Assembly: GCF_001425745.1 (NCBI RefSeq)
Contig: NZ_LMDF01000011.1
Location: 112,260-176,259 of the forward strand
Direction of reading: 5' to 3'
Length of the DNA: 64,000 nucleotides
DNA from: Caulobacter sp. Root343
GTDB lineage: Bacteria > Pseudomonadota > Alphaproteobacteria > Caulobacterales > Caulobacteraceae
Shown piece after piece: positions 16,206-25,800 of the stretch (positions are counted from its first letter, which is position 1; each line of letters starts with the position of its first letter). The translations under genes were made by a program, and so were the position numbers. The notes under the pieces are model-generated. The model saw only the letters and a program-made list of their open reading frames with translations. It did no database searches and had not been told where the DNA came from.

Positions 16206-17252
16206 TCAGAGCAGCCGTTCGGCCGCCCGCGCCGCTTTCAGGAACACGCTGGGCAGGGCCGAGAGCCCCGCGCGCGGCGTCCAGACGAAATCGCCCTCCC
16301 CGCCCTCGGCCGCGAACACCCGCAGGGTCAGGGAGAAGTGGGTGAAGACGTGCTCGACCGCGCCCAGGTCGCGCCAGGCGGCGGGAACCGGCGCGGCGGC
16401 CACCGCCTCGGCGTCGGCGTAGGGGCTGGCCCGCCAGTCGCTGGTCGGCAGGCCCAGCATCCCGCCCAGCAGACCCTTCGGCGGCCGGCGGACCAGGGCG
16501 ACCTCGTCCCCCCGCGTCAGGACATAGGCCACGCCATGGCGGCGTGGGCGGTCGGCCTTCTTGGTCTTGCGCGGATAGGTCTCCGGCGCGCCGGTCTTGT
16601 AGGCGTCGCACCAGGTCGAGACCGGGCAGCGATCGCAGAGCGGGGCCTTGGGCTTGCAGATCGTGGCGCCCAGATCCATCAGCGCCTGGGCCCAGTCGCC
16701 GGGACGCTCGTCGGTGGCCAGCTCCCCGGCCAGGGCCTTCAGCTCGGGCTTGGCGTCCGGCAGCGGCGTCTCGACGGCGAACAGCCGCGCCGCCACCCGC
16801 TCGACATTGCCGTCGACCACGTTGGCCGGCCGGTCGAAGGCGATCGCGGCGACCGCGGCGGCGGTGTAGGCCCCGACGCCAGGCAGGGCTCGCAGCCCTT
16901 CTTCGGTATTGGGGAACACCCCGCCATGCTCGGCGGCCACGGCCCGGGCGCAGGCCAGCAGGTTGCGCGCCCGGGCATAGTAGCCGAGGCCCGCCCAGGC
17001 GGCCATCAGGTCGCCGTCCTCCACCGCCGCCAGGTCCGAGACCGTCGGCCAGCGCTGGGTAAAGCTCAGGAAGTACGGCGTGGCGTGCGGCACGGTGGTC
17101 TGCTGCAGCATCACCTCCGACAGCCAGACGCGGTAGGGGTCGGAGCAGACGCCGGCTCGACGCTCGGCCGGACCCACGCGCCAGGCCAGGTCGCGGGCCT
17201 GGCGGTCGTACCAGGCCAGCAGGTTGGAGCGGAGAGCGTCACGGTCTTTCAT
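16206..17252 (-). CDS. mutY: A/G-specific adenine glycosylase MutY
   Basis: 348 residues. Removes adenine mispaired with 8-oxoguanine. The catalytic Glu is E46 (WLSEVMLQQTTV). The helix-hairpin-helix reads LRALPGVGAYTAAAVAAIAF with the essential Asp in NVVDGNVERV. A [4Fe-4S] motif C-x6-C-x2-C-x5-C is seen in CKPKAPLCDRCPVSTWC. The C-terminal NUDIX-like 8-oxoG recognition domain includes LVRRPPKGLLGGMLGLP and FTHFSLTLRVF. Divergent from dciA with only 47 bases between starts, so the promoters must be compact or overlapping. Confidence 0.97.
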   Translation of the reverse strand: MKDRDALRSNLLAWYDRQARDLAWRVGPAERRAGVCSDPYRVWLSEVMLQQTTVPHATPYFLSFTQRWPTVSDLAAVEDGDLMAAWAGLGYYARARNLLACARAVAAEHGGVFPNTEEGLRALPGVGAYTAAAVAAIAFDRPANVVDGNVERVAARLFAVETPLPDAKPELKALAGELATDERPGDWAQALMDLGATICKPKAPLCDRCPVSTWCDAYKTGAPETYPRKTKKADRPRRHGVAYVLTRGDEVALVRRPPKGLLGGMLGLPTSDWRASPYADAEAVAAAPVPAAWRDLGAVEHVFTHFSLTLRVFAAEGGEGDFVWTPRAGLSALPSVFLKAARAAERLL

Positions 17253-17299
17253 CGTCCCTCGCCTACCGCGAAGAACGGGCGCCGTGCTAGGGTTTCGAC

Positions 17300-17839
17300 A
17301 TGGCCCGCCGCCCCCTGCCCTCGCCGGAAGAAGCCCTCGCGATCCTGCGCAGCAAGCGCACGAAGCCGCAGCGCCGCCCGCCGCCGCCCGCCGGCAAGAG
17401 CCTGGCGCCGCTGCTGAAGGACCTGGAGACCCGCTTCGGCCAAGGTCCCGCCGCCCTGCAGACCCGCTGGCGCGAGATCGTCGGCGACACGCTCGCGCGT
17501 CGGACGGAGCCGGTCCGCATCATCAAGGGCCGCAACGGCGAAGGCGGCGCGCTGGAGCTGCGCGTCGATGGCCCGGTGGCCTCGCTGATCCAGCACCAGG
17601 CCCCGCAGATCACCGCGCGCCTCGACATGCTGCTGGGCAAGGGCGTCGTCACCCGGCTTCGCATCGTCCAGGGCCCGGTCAAGGCCGCCGCCGCGCCGGC
17701 CCAGCGTCCGCGCCGCAAGCCGCCGCTGGACGCGGCCCTGGAAAAGCAGCTCGCCGACAGCCTGGCCGAGCAGCCCGAGGGCGGCCTCAAACAGGCCCTG
17801 CTGAAGCTGGGGCGCGGCGTGCTGAACGCCGACCGCTGA
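17300..17839 (+). CDS. dciA: DUF721-family DciA-like replicative helicase loader
   Basis: 179 residues. DUF721 proteins (DciA) load the DnaB replicative helicase in bacteria lacking DnaC/DnaI. The family core is seen in LAPLLKDLETRFGQGPAALQ, followed by TRWREIVGDTLARRTEPVRI and a strand-rich GGALELRVDGPVASLIQHQA. The C-terminal third, after a basic Pro-rich linker, carries a helical tail (DAALEKQLADSLAEQPEGGL). It heads a rightward group dciA, two DsbA-like genes and smc, an order I recognise from alphaproteobacteria. The symbol is a family-level assignment. Confidence 0.85.
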   Translation: MARRPLPSPEEALAILRSKRTKPQRRPPPPAGKSLAPLLKDLETRFGQGPAALQTRWREIVGDTLARRTEPVRIIKGRNGEGGALELRVDGPVASLIQHQAPQITARLDMLLGKGVVTRLRIVQGPVKAAAAPAQRPRRKPPLDAALEKQLADSLAEQPEGGLKQALLKLGRGVLNADR

Positions 17840-17952
17840 GCCATTGACAACAGGGCTCCGCTCAAGCCTTTGAGCCAGTCTTGGTTGCGCCTTTTTCGCT
17901 CCCTAACGAGAATCGGGCTTAACTTCCCAATCGACCGCCGAAGGGCCATTTC

Positions 17953-18567
17953 ATGCGTTCGCTGCTCACCCGCGTCACCCTCGTCATCGCCCTCGCGGCG
18001 AGCCTCGCCGCCTGCGGTCCCAAGGGGGCCAAGGTCACCGCCGACGACATGACCCTGGGCAATCCGAACGCCAAGGTGACGGTGATCGAATACGCCTCGG
18101 TGGCCTGCCCGCACTGCGCCCGGTGGAACGAGGACGTCTTCCCGGCCTTCAAGGCCAAGTACATCGACACCGGCAAGGTCCATTACGTGTCGCGCGAGGC
18201 CCTGACCGGCGAGCCGCGCCTGGCCAACGCCGGCGCCATGCTGGCCCGCTGCGCCGGCAAGGATAAGTACTTCCAGGTGACCGACGCCATCTATCACGCC
18301 CAGGCCAGCATCTTCCAAACCGGCGACATCCGCGGCGAGCTGCTGACCATCGCCCAGGCCGCCGGCATGAACGAAGACCAGTTCAACAGCTGCCTCAGCG
18401 ACGAGAACGCCGCCAAGTCGGCCGAACGCATCGACAAGCTGATGAAGGCCGACAAGATCGAGGGCACGCCCACCTTCATCGTCAACGGCAAGAAGGTCGG
18501 CAGCGAAGAGGGCGGCGAGCGCACCCTGGCCGAGCTGGACGCGGCCATCGCGGAAGCCTCCAAGTAA
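17953..18567 (+). CDS. DsbA-family thioredoxin-fold lipoprotein
   Basis: 204 residues. The N-terminal MRSLLTRVTLVIALAASLAA leads to a lipobox L-A-A-C. The active site is CPHC (YASVACPHCARWNE), as in classic DsbA, and the cis-Pro loop is EGTPTFIVNGKK. It probably forms or shuffles disulfides in the periplasm. It is paralogous to the protein at 8095-8703, whose active site is CPIC. Its TAA stop shares one base with the ATG of the next DsbA-like gene, so translation is coupled. Confidence 0.92.
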   Translation: MRSLLTRVTLVIALAASLAACGPKGAKVTADDMTLGNPNAKVTVIEYASVACPHCARWNEDVFPAFKAKYIDTGKVHYVSREALTGEPRLANAGAMLARCAGKDKYFQVTDAIYHAQASIFQTGDIRGELLTIAQAAGMNEDQFNSCLSDENAAKSAERIDKLMKADKIEGTPTFIVNGKKVGSEEGGERTLAELDAAIAEASK

Positions 18568-19175
18568 TGAGCCTGGACCGGCGCGCGCTGATCGTCTCGG
18601 GCCTCGCCATAGCTGCGAGCCCCGCTGTCGCGCGCGCCAAGCCGCTGCCGCCGGTCCCTGGCGAGATGGTGCTGGGTTCGGCCAAGGCGCCAGTCCAGTT
18701 CGTGGTCTACGCCTCGGCCAGCTGCCCGCACTGCGCGCACTGGTGGACGACGGAGCTGCCGGGGGTCCGCAAGGCTTTCATCGACACCGGCAAGGTGCGG
18801 CTGGTCTTCCGCGAGTTCCTGACTCCGCCCGAGGAGTTCGCCGCCGCGGCCTTCATCCTGGCCCGCCGGATCCCGGGCAAGTATTTCGACGTGCTGACCA
18901 CGATCTTCCAGAAGCAGGAAGCCATCTATCAGAGCGAGCAGCTGTTCGAGGGCCTCGAGGCGATCGGCAAGCAGTACGGGCTGACCGAGACGCAGTTCAA
19001 GGCCGCGCTCAGCGATACGGCGGCGCTGAAGGCGGTCAACGACCGCTTCTTCAAGGCGATCAACGAGGACAATATCGAGGTCACCCCGACCTTCTTCGTC
19101 AACGGCGCGCCCATCACAGGCGAGGCCAACCTCGCCGCGCTGTCCAAGGCCTTCGCCGCCGCGGCGAAGGGCTAG
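18567..19175 (+). CDS. DsbA-family periplasmic thioredoxin
   Basis: 202 residues. The signal peptide MSLDRRALIVSGLAIAASPA has a twin-arginine-like start (DRRALI) and a cleavage site near AVARA-KP, so it may be soluble rather than lipid-anchored. The active site is CPHC (YASASCPHCAHWWT) and the cis-Pro segment is VTPTFFVNGAPI. It starts on the last base of the preceding gene and ends 18 bases before smc. Two adjacent DsbA-like proteins may have different partners or localisations. Confidence 0.92.
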   Translation: MSLDRRALIVSGLAIAASPAVARAKPLPPVPGEMVLGSAKAPVQFVVYASASCPHCAHWWTTELPGVRKAFIDTGKVRLVFREFLTPPEEFAAAAFILARRIPGKYFDVLTTIFQKQEAIYQSEQLFEGLEAIGKQYGLTETQFKAALSDTAALKAVNDRFFKAINEDNIEVTPTFFVNGAPITGEANLAALSKAFAAAAKG

Positions 19176-19193
19176 CCCGGAAGGGACCGCCTC

Positions 19194-22100
19194 GTGCAGT
19201 TCCAGCGCCTCCGCCTTTCGGGCTTCAAGTCCTTCGTCGAGCCGACCGAGTTCCGGATCGAGCCCGGGCTGACGGGCGTCGTCGGCCCGAACGGCTGCGG
19301 CAAGTCCAACCTGCTGGAAGCCCTGCGCTGGGTGATGGGGGCCAACTCGGCCAAGGCCATGCGGGCCGGCGGCATGGACGACGTGATCTTCGCCGGCAGC
19401 GGGGCGCGGCCGCCGCGCAACCACGCCGACGTCACCCTGACCATCGACAACGCCGACCGCACGGCCCCGGCCCAGTTCAACGACGAGCCGGTGCTGGAGG
19501 TCGTCCGCCGCATCGATCGCGGCGAAGGCTCGACCTATAAGATCAACGGCCGCGAAGTGCGGGCCCGTGACGTCCAGCTGCTGTTCGCCGACGCCTCGAC
19601 CGGGGCCAATTCGCCGGCCCTGGTCCGCCAGGGCCAGATCAGCGAGCTGATCGGCGCCAAGCCGCAGAACCGCCGCCGTATCCTGGAAGAGGCGGCCGGG
19701 GTCTCGGGCCTGCATACCCGCCGTCACGAAGCCGAGCTGCGTCTGCGGGCGGCCGAGAGCAACCTGGCCCGCCTCGAGGACGTGGCCCGCGAGCTGGAGA
19801 CAGCGCTGAACCGGCTTCGGCGCGAGGCCAGGCAGGCCGAGAAGTACAAGCGCCTGTCGTCCGAGATCCGCGCCGTGCAGGGGGCCGTGCTCTACGCCCG
19901 CTGGACCGAGGCCCGCGACACGCTGGAGCGCACCCAGAAGGACGCCACCGAGGCCGCGCGACTCGTCGAAGAGACCGCCCGCGCCAGCGCCGCCGCCCAG
20001 GTGGCGATCACCGACGCCGAGACCGCCATGCCGCCGCTGCGCGAGGAGGCGACCATCGCCCAGGCGATCCTGGGCCAGCTGGCCATCCAGAAGGACCGCG
20101 CCGAGCGCGAGGCCGAGGCCGCCGCCGCCGAGTTCGAACGCCTGGCGGGCGACCTGGCCCGCATCGACGACGACCGGACCCGCGAGAGCCAGGCCAAGGA
20201 CGACGCCGCCGCCGCCCTGGCCCGTATCGACGCCGAGCTCGACGAGGTCCGCGCCCTGGTCGCCGCCGCGCCGGAGCGTGGGCCTGAGCTGGCCGAGGCC
20301 GCCAAGGCCGCCGAAGCCGCGCGCGCCGCCGCGGAGACCGCCGTCGAGCAGCTGGCCGCCCGGGTCGCCGCCGAGGAGGCCCAGTTCCGCGCCGCCGCCA
20401 CGCGCCTCGCCGAGGCCGAGGCCCGCGCCAACCGCACCAACCGCGCCCTCGACCAGGCCAAGGCTGAGCGCGCCGCCGTCGGTCCCGAGGTCGATCCGGC
20501 CGCCGCCGACGCCCGCCAGCGCTTCGCCAACGCCGAGGCCGCCCTGGCCGCCGCCCGCGCGGCGCTCGAGGAAGCCGAGGCCGAGCGGGTCAAGGCCGCC
20601 GAGCAGGAGGCCCAGGCTCGCCAGTTGGCCCGCAATGTCGAAGACCAGCTGGGCCGCCTGCGCACGGAAGCCCGGGGCCTGGCCCAGCTGACCGCGCCCC
20701 GTTCCAAGAGCGGCCACGCTCCCGCCCTGGACAGCGTCGCGCCCGACAAGGGCTTTGGCGCGGCCCTGGCGGCGGCGCTGGGCGACGACCTGGACGCCGC
20801 GCTCGACGCCAAGGCGCCGTCCTACTGGGGCGGAGCCGAAGCGCCCGCGCCGACCTGGCCCGAGGGCGCCCAGCCGCTGGCCCCGCTGGTCAAGGCGCCT
20901 CCCGCGCTGGCCGCCCGCCTCTCGCACGTGGCCGTGGTCGCCCGCGCCGATGGCGATCGGCTGCAAGCGGCGCTGAAGCCGGGCATGCGGCTGGTCTCCA
21001 AGGAAGGCGACCTCTGGCGCTGGGACGGCTTCGTGGCCCGCGCCGACGCGCCCCGGCCCGCCGCCGTGCGGCTCGAGCAGCGCACCCGACTGGCCGAGGT
21101 CGAGGCCGAGATCGACCTGATGGCCCCGCGCGCCGAGGCCACCGCCGCCGCCCTGAAGACCGCCGCCGACCGCCTGCGCGCCGCCGAGGATCTGCTGCGC
21201 GACAAGCGGCGCGGCCCGCCCGACGCCGAGCGCCTGCTGAGCGGAGCTCGCGAGGCCGTCGCCAAGTTCGAGCGCGAGCAAGCCTTGCGCGCGGCGCGGG
21301 CCCAGTCGCTGGACGACACCATCGCCCGCTTCGAGGCCGAGAAGGCCGAGGCCGACGCGGCGCTGGATCAGGCCCAGCAAGCCCATGCCGCCGCCCAGAC
21401 CTCGGGCGACCTGCAGCCGCAGTTGGCGCAAGCCCGCCAGGCCTCGGCCCAGGCCCGTGAGGCGGCCAGCGCCGCCCGCACCGCCCTGGACGTCGAGACC
21501 CGCGAACGGGCCGGCCGCCAACGCCGGCTGGAAAGCCTGGAGCGCGACCGCGCAGACTGGGCCAAACGGGCCGAGGCCGCCGCCAAGCGCACGGAGTCTC
21601 TGGAAGGCGATCGCGTCAAGGCCGCCGCCGCTCTGGAGGCCGCCCGCGAGGCGCCGGCCGTGCTGAAGGAACGGCTGCTCGTCCTGCTGGACGAGTTCGC
21701 CGCCGCCGAGGCGCGTCGCGCCAAGGCCAGCGACGCCCTGGAGACCGCCGAGACCACGCGGATCAACGCCGACCGCGCCGCGCGCGCCGCCGAGCAGGCC
21801 GCCGGCGAGGCCCGCGAAAAGCGCGCGGCCCTGGTCGCCCACCTGGACGGCGCCCGCCAGCGCTTCGCCGAGGTCGCCTCGGCCATCCGCGAGCAGGCCC
21901 GCATGGAGCCCGAGGAGTTGGGCCGCCACGTCGCGGGCGAGGCGGTGGCCGTGCCGAAGGACGCCGCCGGCGTGGAGGCTCACCTGTTCGCCCTGGAACG
22001 CGAGCGGGACGCCATCGGCCCGGTGAACCTTCGCGCCGACGAGGAGGCCCAGGAGTATGCCGGCCGGCTGGAGACCATGCGCACCGAACGGGCAGACCTC

Positions 22101-22637
22101 TCCGGCGCGGTGACCAAGCTGCGGGCCGGCATCGAGGAGCTGAACGCCGAGGGGCGCGAGCGCCTGCTGGCCGCGTTCGACGTGATCAACGCCAACTTCC
22201 AGACGCTCTTCCAGGCCCTGTTCGGCGGCGGTCAGGCCGAGCTGAAGCTGATCGAGAGCGAGGATCCGCTGGAAGCCGGCCTGGAGATCTTCGCCTGCCC
22301 GCCCGGCAAGCGGATGGCCAGCATGAGCCTGATGAGCGGCGGCGAGCAGGCCTTGACGGCCAGCGCCCTGATCTTCGGCGTCTTCCTGGCCAATCCGGCC
22401 CCGATCTGCGTGCTGGACGAAGTCGACGCGCCGCTGGATGACGCCAATGTCGACCGCTACTGCAACATGCTGGACGAGATGCGCCGGCGCACCCAGACGC
22501 GCTTCATCGCCATCACCCACAATCCGGTGACCATGAGCCGGATGGACCGGCTGTTCGGCGTGACCATGGCCGAACGTGGGGTGAGCCAGCTGGTCAGCGT
22601 GGACCTGAGCACGGCGGAGAAGCTGGTCGCGGCCTAG
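19194..22637 (+). CDS. smc: Chromosome segregation ATPase SMC
   Basis: 1147 residues with a GTG start. SMC dimers with ScpA/ScpB organise the chromosome and align the arms from ParB-parS. The N-terminal head has Walker [10 protein letters not shown] (31-39). Two long coiled coils, very rich in Ala/Glu/Arg, flank a hinge around 500-590 ([20 protein letters not shown]). The C-terminal head has the signature [19 protein letters not shown] and Walker [16 protein letters not shown]. The Ala/Glu-rich coils produce very long open frames on the opposite strand, which are artefacts. GGAAGGGA lies 8 bases upstream of the start. Confidence 0.98.
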   Translation: MQFQRLRLSGFKSFVEPTEFRIEPGLTGVVGPNGCGKSNLLEALRWVMGANSAKAMRAGGMDDVIFAGSGARPPRNHADVTLTIDNADRTAPAQFNDEPVLEVVRRIDRGEGSTYKINGREVRARDVQLLFADASTGANSPALVRQGQISELIGAKPQNRRRILEEAAGVSGLHTRRHEAELRLRAAESNLARLEDVARELETALNRLRREARQAEKYKRLSSEIRAVQGAVLYARWTEARDTLERTQKDATEAARLVEETARASAAAQVAITDAETAMPPLREEATIAQAILGQLAIQKDRAEREAEAAAAEFERLAGDLARIDDDRTRESQAKDDAAAALARIDAELDEVRALVAAAPERGPELAEAAKAAEAARAAAETAVEQLAARVAAEEAQFRAAATRLAEAEARANRTNRALDQAKAERAAVGPEVDPAAADARQRFANAEAALAAARAALEEAEAERVKAAEQEAQARQLARNVEDQLGRLRTEARGLAQLTAPRSKSGHAPALDSVAPDKGFGAALAAALGDDLDAALDAKAPSYWGGAEAPAPTWPEGAQPLAPLVKAPPALAARLSHVAVVARADGDRLQAALKPGMRLVSKEGDLWRWDGFVARADAPRPAAVRLEQRTRLAEVEAEIDLMAPRAEATAAALKTAADRLRAAEDLLRDKRRGPPDAERLLSGAREAVAKFEREQALRAARAQSLDDTIARFEAEKAEADAALDQAQQAHAAAQTSGDLQPQLAQARQASAQAREAASAARTALDVETRERAGRQRRLESLERDRADWAKRAEAAAKRTESLEGDRVKAAAALEAAREAPAVLKERLLVLLDEFAAAEARRAKASDALETAETTRINADRAARAAEQAAGEAREKRAALVAHLDGARQRFAEVASAIREQARMEPEELGRHVAGEAVAVPKDAAGVEAHLFALERERDAIGPVNLRADEEAQEYAGRLETMRTERADLSGAVTKLRAGIEELNAEGRERLLAAFDVINANFQTLFQALFGGGQAELKLIESEDPLEAGLEIFACPPGKRMASMSLMSGGEQALTASALIFGVFLANPAPICVLDEVDAPLDDANVDRYCNMLDEMRRRTQTRFIAITHNPVTMSRMDRLFGVTMAERGVSQLVSVDLSTAEKLVAA

Positions 22638-22645
22638 GCGGCGGC

Positions 22646-22757
22646 TTGCCCTCTCGGCGCCTGCGGCGCTCCTCCCCCGGAGGGGGAAGAAGGATCGCGC
22701 ACTTCCTTCCGCCCGCCTTTGGGGGCGGACGACCCGCGCAGCGGGTCAGGTGGGGGG
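22646..22757. repeat. Palindromic intergenic repeat
   Basis: Between smc and the TSUP transporter. It contains GGCGCCTGCGGCGC, CTCCCCCGGAGGGGGAAG, CCCGCCTTTGGGGGCGGAC and GACCCGCGCAGCGGGTC in succession, four local hairpins in about 110 bases. Composition and layout resemble dispersed REP-like repeats of Caulobacter-type genomes. It is a different family from the pairs at 2052 and 4127. It may also terminate the two convergent genes. Confidence 0.6.
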
Positions 22758-22759
22758 AT

Positions 22760-23545
22760 CTAGAACCCGATCACCATCCGCAGCGGATTGGCCGGATTCG
22801 CCAGCAACTTCACCGCCATGACGCACGAGATCGCCACCAGCAGCGGCCGGATCAGCTTGGGCCCGAAGCGCATGGCCAGCCTCGATCCCACCTGGGCGCC
22901 GAGGAATGCGCCGACCGCCATGGCCAGGCCGATCGGCCAGATGACCACGCCCTTGGAGATGAACAGGGCCAGGCTGCCCAGATTGCTGGCGGCGTTGGCC
23001 AGCTTGGTATGGGCCGTGGCCTTCAGCGCGCCGTAGCCCAGCAGGGTGACGATCGCGATCATGTAGAAGGCTCCCGCGCCCGGGCCGAAAATGCCGTCGT
23101 AGAAGCCGATCACGGGCGCCACGAAACAGGCGAACGGTATCAACGCCATGCGCGGCGCGACGTCCTCGGTCTTGAGAGCGCGCGAGAAGCCGAAATAGAG
23201 GGCGATGGCGATCAGCAGCAGCGGCACGACGGCCCGCAGCAGCTGCGGCGACAGCAGGCTGGCGCACAGGGCGCCGCACAGGCCGGCGACCGCGGCCCCG
23301 GCGGCGACGGGCAAGGCGGTCTTCCAGTCGATCAGGCCCCGGCGGGCGAAGGCGCTGGTCGAGGAGATCGAGCCCAGGGAGCTCTGCAGCTTGCTGGTGC
23401 CCAGGGCCTGGACCGGCGACAGGCCGGCCAGCAGCAGGGCGGGCAGAGTCAGCAGGCCGCCGCCGCCAGCGATGGCGTCGATGGCCCCAGCGAGGGCGGC
23501 GACCGCGAACAGGGTGGCGATGACGTCGAGATGAACCTGGCCCAT
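22760..23545 (-). CDS. TSUP (TauE/SafE-family) membrane transporter
   Basis: 261 residues from the ATG at 23545 (MGQVHLDVIATLFAVAALAG); an ATG at 23572 would add a charged 9-residue leader. About eight membrane helices in two repeats, each with the family signature: AGAIDAIAGGGGLLTLPALL in the first half and GFYDGIFGPGAGAFYMIAIV in the second. TSUP proteins move sulfite, sulfonates or other organic anions across the inner membrane. No sulfur genes are adjacent, so the substrate is open. Confidence 0.9.
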   Translation of the reverse strand: MGQVHLDVIATLFAVAALAGAIDAIAGGGGLLTLPALLLAGLSPVQALGTSKLQSSLGSISSTSAFARRGLIDWKTALPVAAGAAVAGLCGALCASLLSPQLLRAVVPLLLIAIALYFGFSRALKTEDVAPRMALIPFACFVAPVIGFYDGIFGPGAGAFYMIAIVTLLGYGALKATAHTKLANAASNLGSLALFISKGVVIWPIGLAMAVGAFLGAQVGSRLAMRFGPKLIRPLLVAISCVMAVKLLANPANPLRMVIGF

Positions 23546-23582
23546 GGCCGGCTCATCGCGCCGTTCTCGCATCAGCGCAAAG

Positions 23583-23607
23583 AAAAAGGGGCCCCGAAGG
23601 ACCCCTC
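23583..23607 (-). terminator. Terminator after the DUF6481 gene
   Basis: On the minus strand GGGGTCC, loop TTCG, GGGCCCC form a 7-bp stem (one G-U pair), followed by TTTTTCTTT. It lies 8 bases beyond the stop of the leftward gene at 23615-24004. The UUCG tetraloop is especially stable. Confidence 0.8.
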
Positions 23608-23614
23608 GTCTTCA

Positions 23615-24004
23615 TCAGCCCAGGAGGTTGCCCCAAGCGTGGGCGCGGGACGCCTTGCTGTTGCTGGTCTTGCCCAGGGCGCGAAGCTCGTCGCGCCCCT
23701 TGGCCTTCTCTTCCTTGCGGACGCGCATCTCGGCGGCTTCGAGCGCCTTGCGCTCCTTGCGTTCGGCGCGGCGGGCGGCGGCGACTTCTTCTTCGCGAGC
23801 CAGGGCCTCGAGGCGGGCCTTTTCCTTGGCTTCAGCGCGGGCGGCGCGGACAGCTTCGAGTTCGGCGGCGCGCAGTTCCTCGCGCTTGTCGAAATCGGGG
23901 TCCTGGACGGCGGGCTTGGCCTTGAACTTGGCCAGCATCGCCTTCTTGGCTTCCTGCTGGGCGGTAAGACGATCGGCGAATCCGGTGTTCTTCAGGTGCG
24001 ACAT
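23615..24004 (-). CDS. DUF6481-like highly charged helical protein
   Basis: 129 residues, almost all predicted helix with a dense mix of Lys, Arg, Glu and Ala (EAVRAARAEAKEKARLEALA), so a long single helix or coiled coil. The opening MSHLKNTGFADRLTAQQEAK is what I associate with the DUF6481 family, found in alphaproteobacteria. The closing KTSNSKASRAHAWGNLLG is less charged. No signal or membrane segment. It is monocistronic with its own terminator. Biochemical function unknown; nucleic-acid binding is possible from the charge but is speculation. Confidence 0.75.
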   Translation of the reverse strand: MSHLKNTGFADRLTAQQEAKKAMLAKFKAKPAVQDPDFDKREELRAAELEAVRAARAEAKEKARLEALAREEEVAAARRAERKERKALEAAEMRVRKEEKAKGRDELRALGKTSNSKASRAHAWGNLLG

Positions 24005-24259
24005 GAATCTTCGTGTTATTTGGAGGCGGCGGCTCTAAAGCCCAGATCGGCGCAAAAATCAATGCGTCATCGGGCTTCATCACCCCTTGCCTATGGGAGG
24101 TGATGTCGCCAGAGCACGGTCTATGTAGGGAGCCTTCGCCGATCCGGTAGGGGTCGGCCGACGTCTTTCCCGTCGAGAATGGGGACGGTTTTGCCTCTCC
24201 GCGAAGTCGAAGGCGAAATCCTTAAGTATTCCCGCTACTTGACGGGCGATGCGCTCACC

Positions 24260-24286
24260 TTGACGCACCGCAGCGAGGTCTATAGG
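24260..24286 (+). promoter_or_regulatory. Candidate promoter for the ATP synthase F0 operon
   Basis: TTGACG (24260-24265) and TATAGG (24281-24286) with a 15-base spacer, 77 bases before atpI. A second TTGACG occurs 22 bases earlier. The 358-base stretch 24005-24362 holds no convincing gene; the short open frames on both strands lack start signals and family similarity. It must contain the promoters of atpI and of the leftward DUF6481 gene. Confidence 0.4.
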
Positions 24287-24362
24287 TTCCGCGCCGATCA
24301 AGCCGGCCGGAAAAGCGCCTTGTTTTGGCGCGTCGGCGGCGCTTTCGGACCTGCCGCTTCCC

Positions 24363-24743
24363 ATGCCCAAGGCCGACGAACCGAACGACAAGGCCTTCAA
24401 CAGCCTCGACGCTCGGCTCGACGCATTTGAGGCGAAGAAGGCGGCGGAAAAGCCCGCGAAAGCGGAGTCCGAAAAGGCCAGTCAGGACGGCTACCGCCTC
24501 CTGGCGGACCTGATCGGGGGCGTACTGGTGGGTCTCGGCTTCGGCTGGCTCCTCGACCGCTACGTTCACACGGCGCCCTGGGGCATGATCGGCGGCCTGC
24601 TGATCGGTCTGGGAGTCGCGATTTTCTCCGTCGTCCGCAAGGCGACGACCATGAGCGCGCAGGCGTCGGCGGCTTCCTCGCAAGGGACCGGCGGCGAAGA
24701 CACGGGAGACGGGCCTACCGTCCCCAAGCAGAAGAGAGACTAG
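24363..24743 (+). CDS. atpI: ATP synthase accessory protein AtpI
   Basis: 126 residues. A charged N-terminal half (KAFNSLDARLDAFEAKKAAE) precedes two membrane helices: YRLLADLIGGVLVGLGFGWL (about 45-63) and WGMIGGLLIGLGVAIFSVV (about 73-91). The glycine-rich helices match the AtpI/AtpZ family, which helps assemble the c-ring or handles Mg2+. Position is diagnostic: it ends 5 bases before atpB and heads the F0 genes. Confidence 0.92.
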   Translation: MPKADEPNDKAFNSLDARLDAFEAKKAAEKPAKAESEKASQDGYRLLADLIGGVLVGLGFGWLLDRYVHTAPWGMIGGLLIGLGVAIFSVVRKATTMSAQASAASSQGTGGEDTGDGPTVPKQKRD

Positions 24744-24748
24744 GGCCG

Positions 24749-25510
24749 ATGGCCGATCCGATGCACCAGTTCCAGATCCAGAAGATCGTGGAACTGCCGA
24801 CCGTGACCGTCTTCGGCATGCCGATCGACCTGTCGATCACCAATTCCGTGGCCGCCATGCTGCTGGCCGCGACGCTGCTGACGGTCTTCTACAGCTTCGC
24901 GTCGGCCAAGCGCGCCGTGGTGCCGGGCCGCCTGCAGGCGGTGGGCGAACTTCTCTACAATCTGGTGGACGGTCTCGCGGACTCGATCATGGGTCACGAG
25001 GGCAAGAAGTTCATGCCCTTCGTCTTCACCCTGTTCGCCTTCGTGCTGTTCATGAACCTGCAAGGCATGTTCCTGGTGTTCACGGCCACGTCGCAACTGG
25101 CCGTCACCCTGACCCTGGGCTTCCTGGTCATCCTGACCGTGGTCGCCGTCGGCGTGATCAAGAACGGCTTCAAGTTCTTCAAGCTCTTCGCCCCGTCGGG
25201 CGTGCCGTGGCCGCTGTACTTCCTGCTGGTGCCGATCGAGATCCTGTCGTTCGTCATCCGCCCCGTCACCCTGGCCCTTCGTCTGTTCGGCAACATGCTG
25301 GGCGGCCACGTGGTGCTGAAGATCTTCGCTGGCTTCGTGATCGCCCTGGGCGGCATGGGCCTCATCGGGTTCCCCGGCGCCGTTCTGGCGATGGGTTCGG
25401 TCGTCGCTCTGACGGCCCTCGAGTTCATGGTGGCCTTCCTGCAGGCCTTCGTGTTCGCGGTGCTCACCTGCGTCTATCTCAACGACGTCGTGCACCTCGA
25501 CAGCCACTGA
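24749..25510 (+). CDS. atpB: ATP synthase F0 subunit a
   Basis: 253 residues, about six membrane helices. Forms the proton half-channels next to the c-ring. The essential Arg is in the helix IRPVTLALRLFGNMLGGHVV, with conserved Asn and Gly. The C-terminal helix VAFLQAFVFAVLTCVYLNDV includes the Gln of the family. The opening MADPMHQFQIQKIVELP and length are normal for alphaproteobacteria. It follows atpI by 5 bases and precedes atpE by 47. Confidence 0.98.
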   Translation: MADPMHQFQIQKIVELPTVTVFGMPIDLSITNSVAAMLLAATLLTVFYSFASAKRAVVPGRLQAVGELLYNLVDGLADSIMGHEGKKFMPFVFTLFAFVLFMNLQGMFLVFTATSQLAVTLTLGFLVILTVVAVGVIKNGFKFFKLFAPSGVPWPLYFLLVPIEILSFVIRPVTLALRLFGNMLGGHVVLKIFAGFVIALGGMGLIGFPGAVLAMGSVVALTALEFMVAFLQAFVFAVLTCVYLNDVVHLDSH

Positions 25511-25557
25511 TCAATCTCTAGTCTTTCAACCAATACGTCTTTCAAGGAGTCTCAATC

Positions 25558-25785
25558 ATGGACGCTTCCGCCGCTAAGTTCATCGGCGCCGGCCTGGCTA
25601 TGCTCGGCATGATCGGCGCGGGCATTGGCCTGGGCGTGATGTTCGGCAACTACTTCCAAGGCGCCCTGCGCAACCCGACGGCCGCCGCTCAAGAGCGCCC
25701 GATGCTGTTCCTGGGCATGGCTCTGACGGAAGCCCTGGGCATCTTCGCCCTGGTCGTCGCCATCCTGATCCTCAACGGTAAGTAA
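25558..25785 (+). CDS. atpE: ATP synthase F0 subunit c
   Basis: 75 residues forming two hydrophobic helices joined by a polar loop (RNPTAAAQERP). The first helix has the packed glycine pattern IGAGLAMLGMIGAGIGLGVM. The second carries the proton-binding Glu at position 58 in FLGMALTEALGIF. It assembles into the rotor ring. No sodium-binding signature is apparent, so it is a proton type. Preceded by AAGGAG. Confidence 0.98.
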   Translation: MDASAAKFIGAGLAMLGMIGAGIGLGVMFGNYFQGALRNPTAAAQERPMLFLGMALTEALGIFALVVAILILNGK

Positions 25786-25800
25786 GAGGGCTCTTCGCCC

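Noticed and set aside
18294-22520. A 1408-codon open frame on the minus strand opposite smc
   Set aside because: It is the antisense shadow of the Ala/Glu-rich SMC coiled coils in high-GC DNA. No family features, no start signal, and the plus-strand gene is unambiguous.
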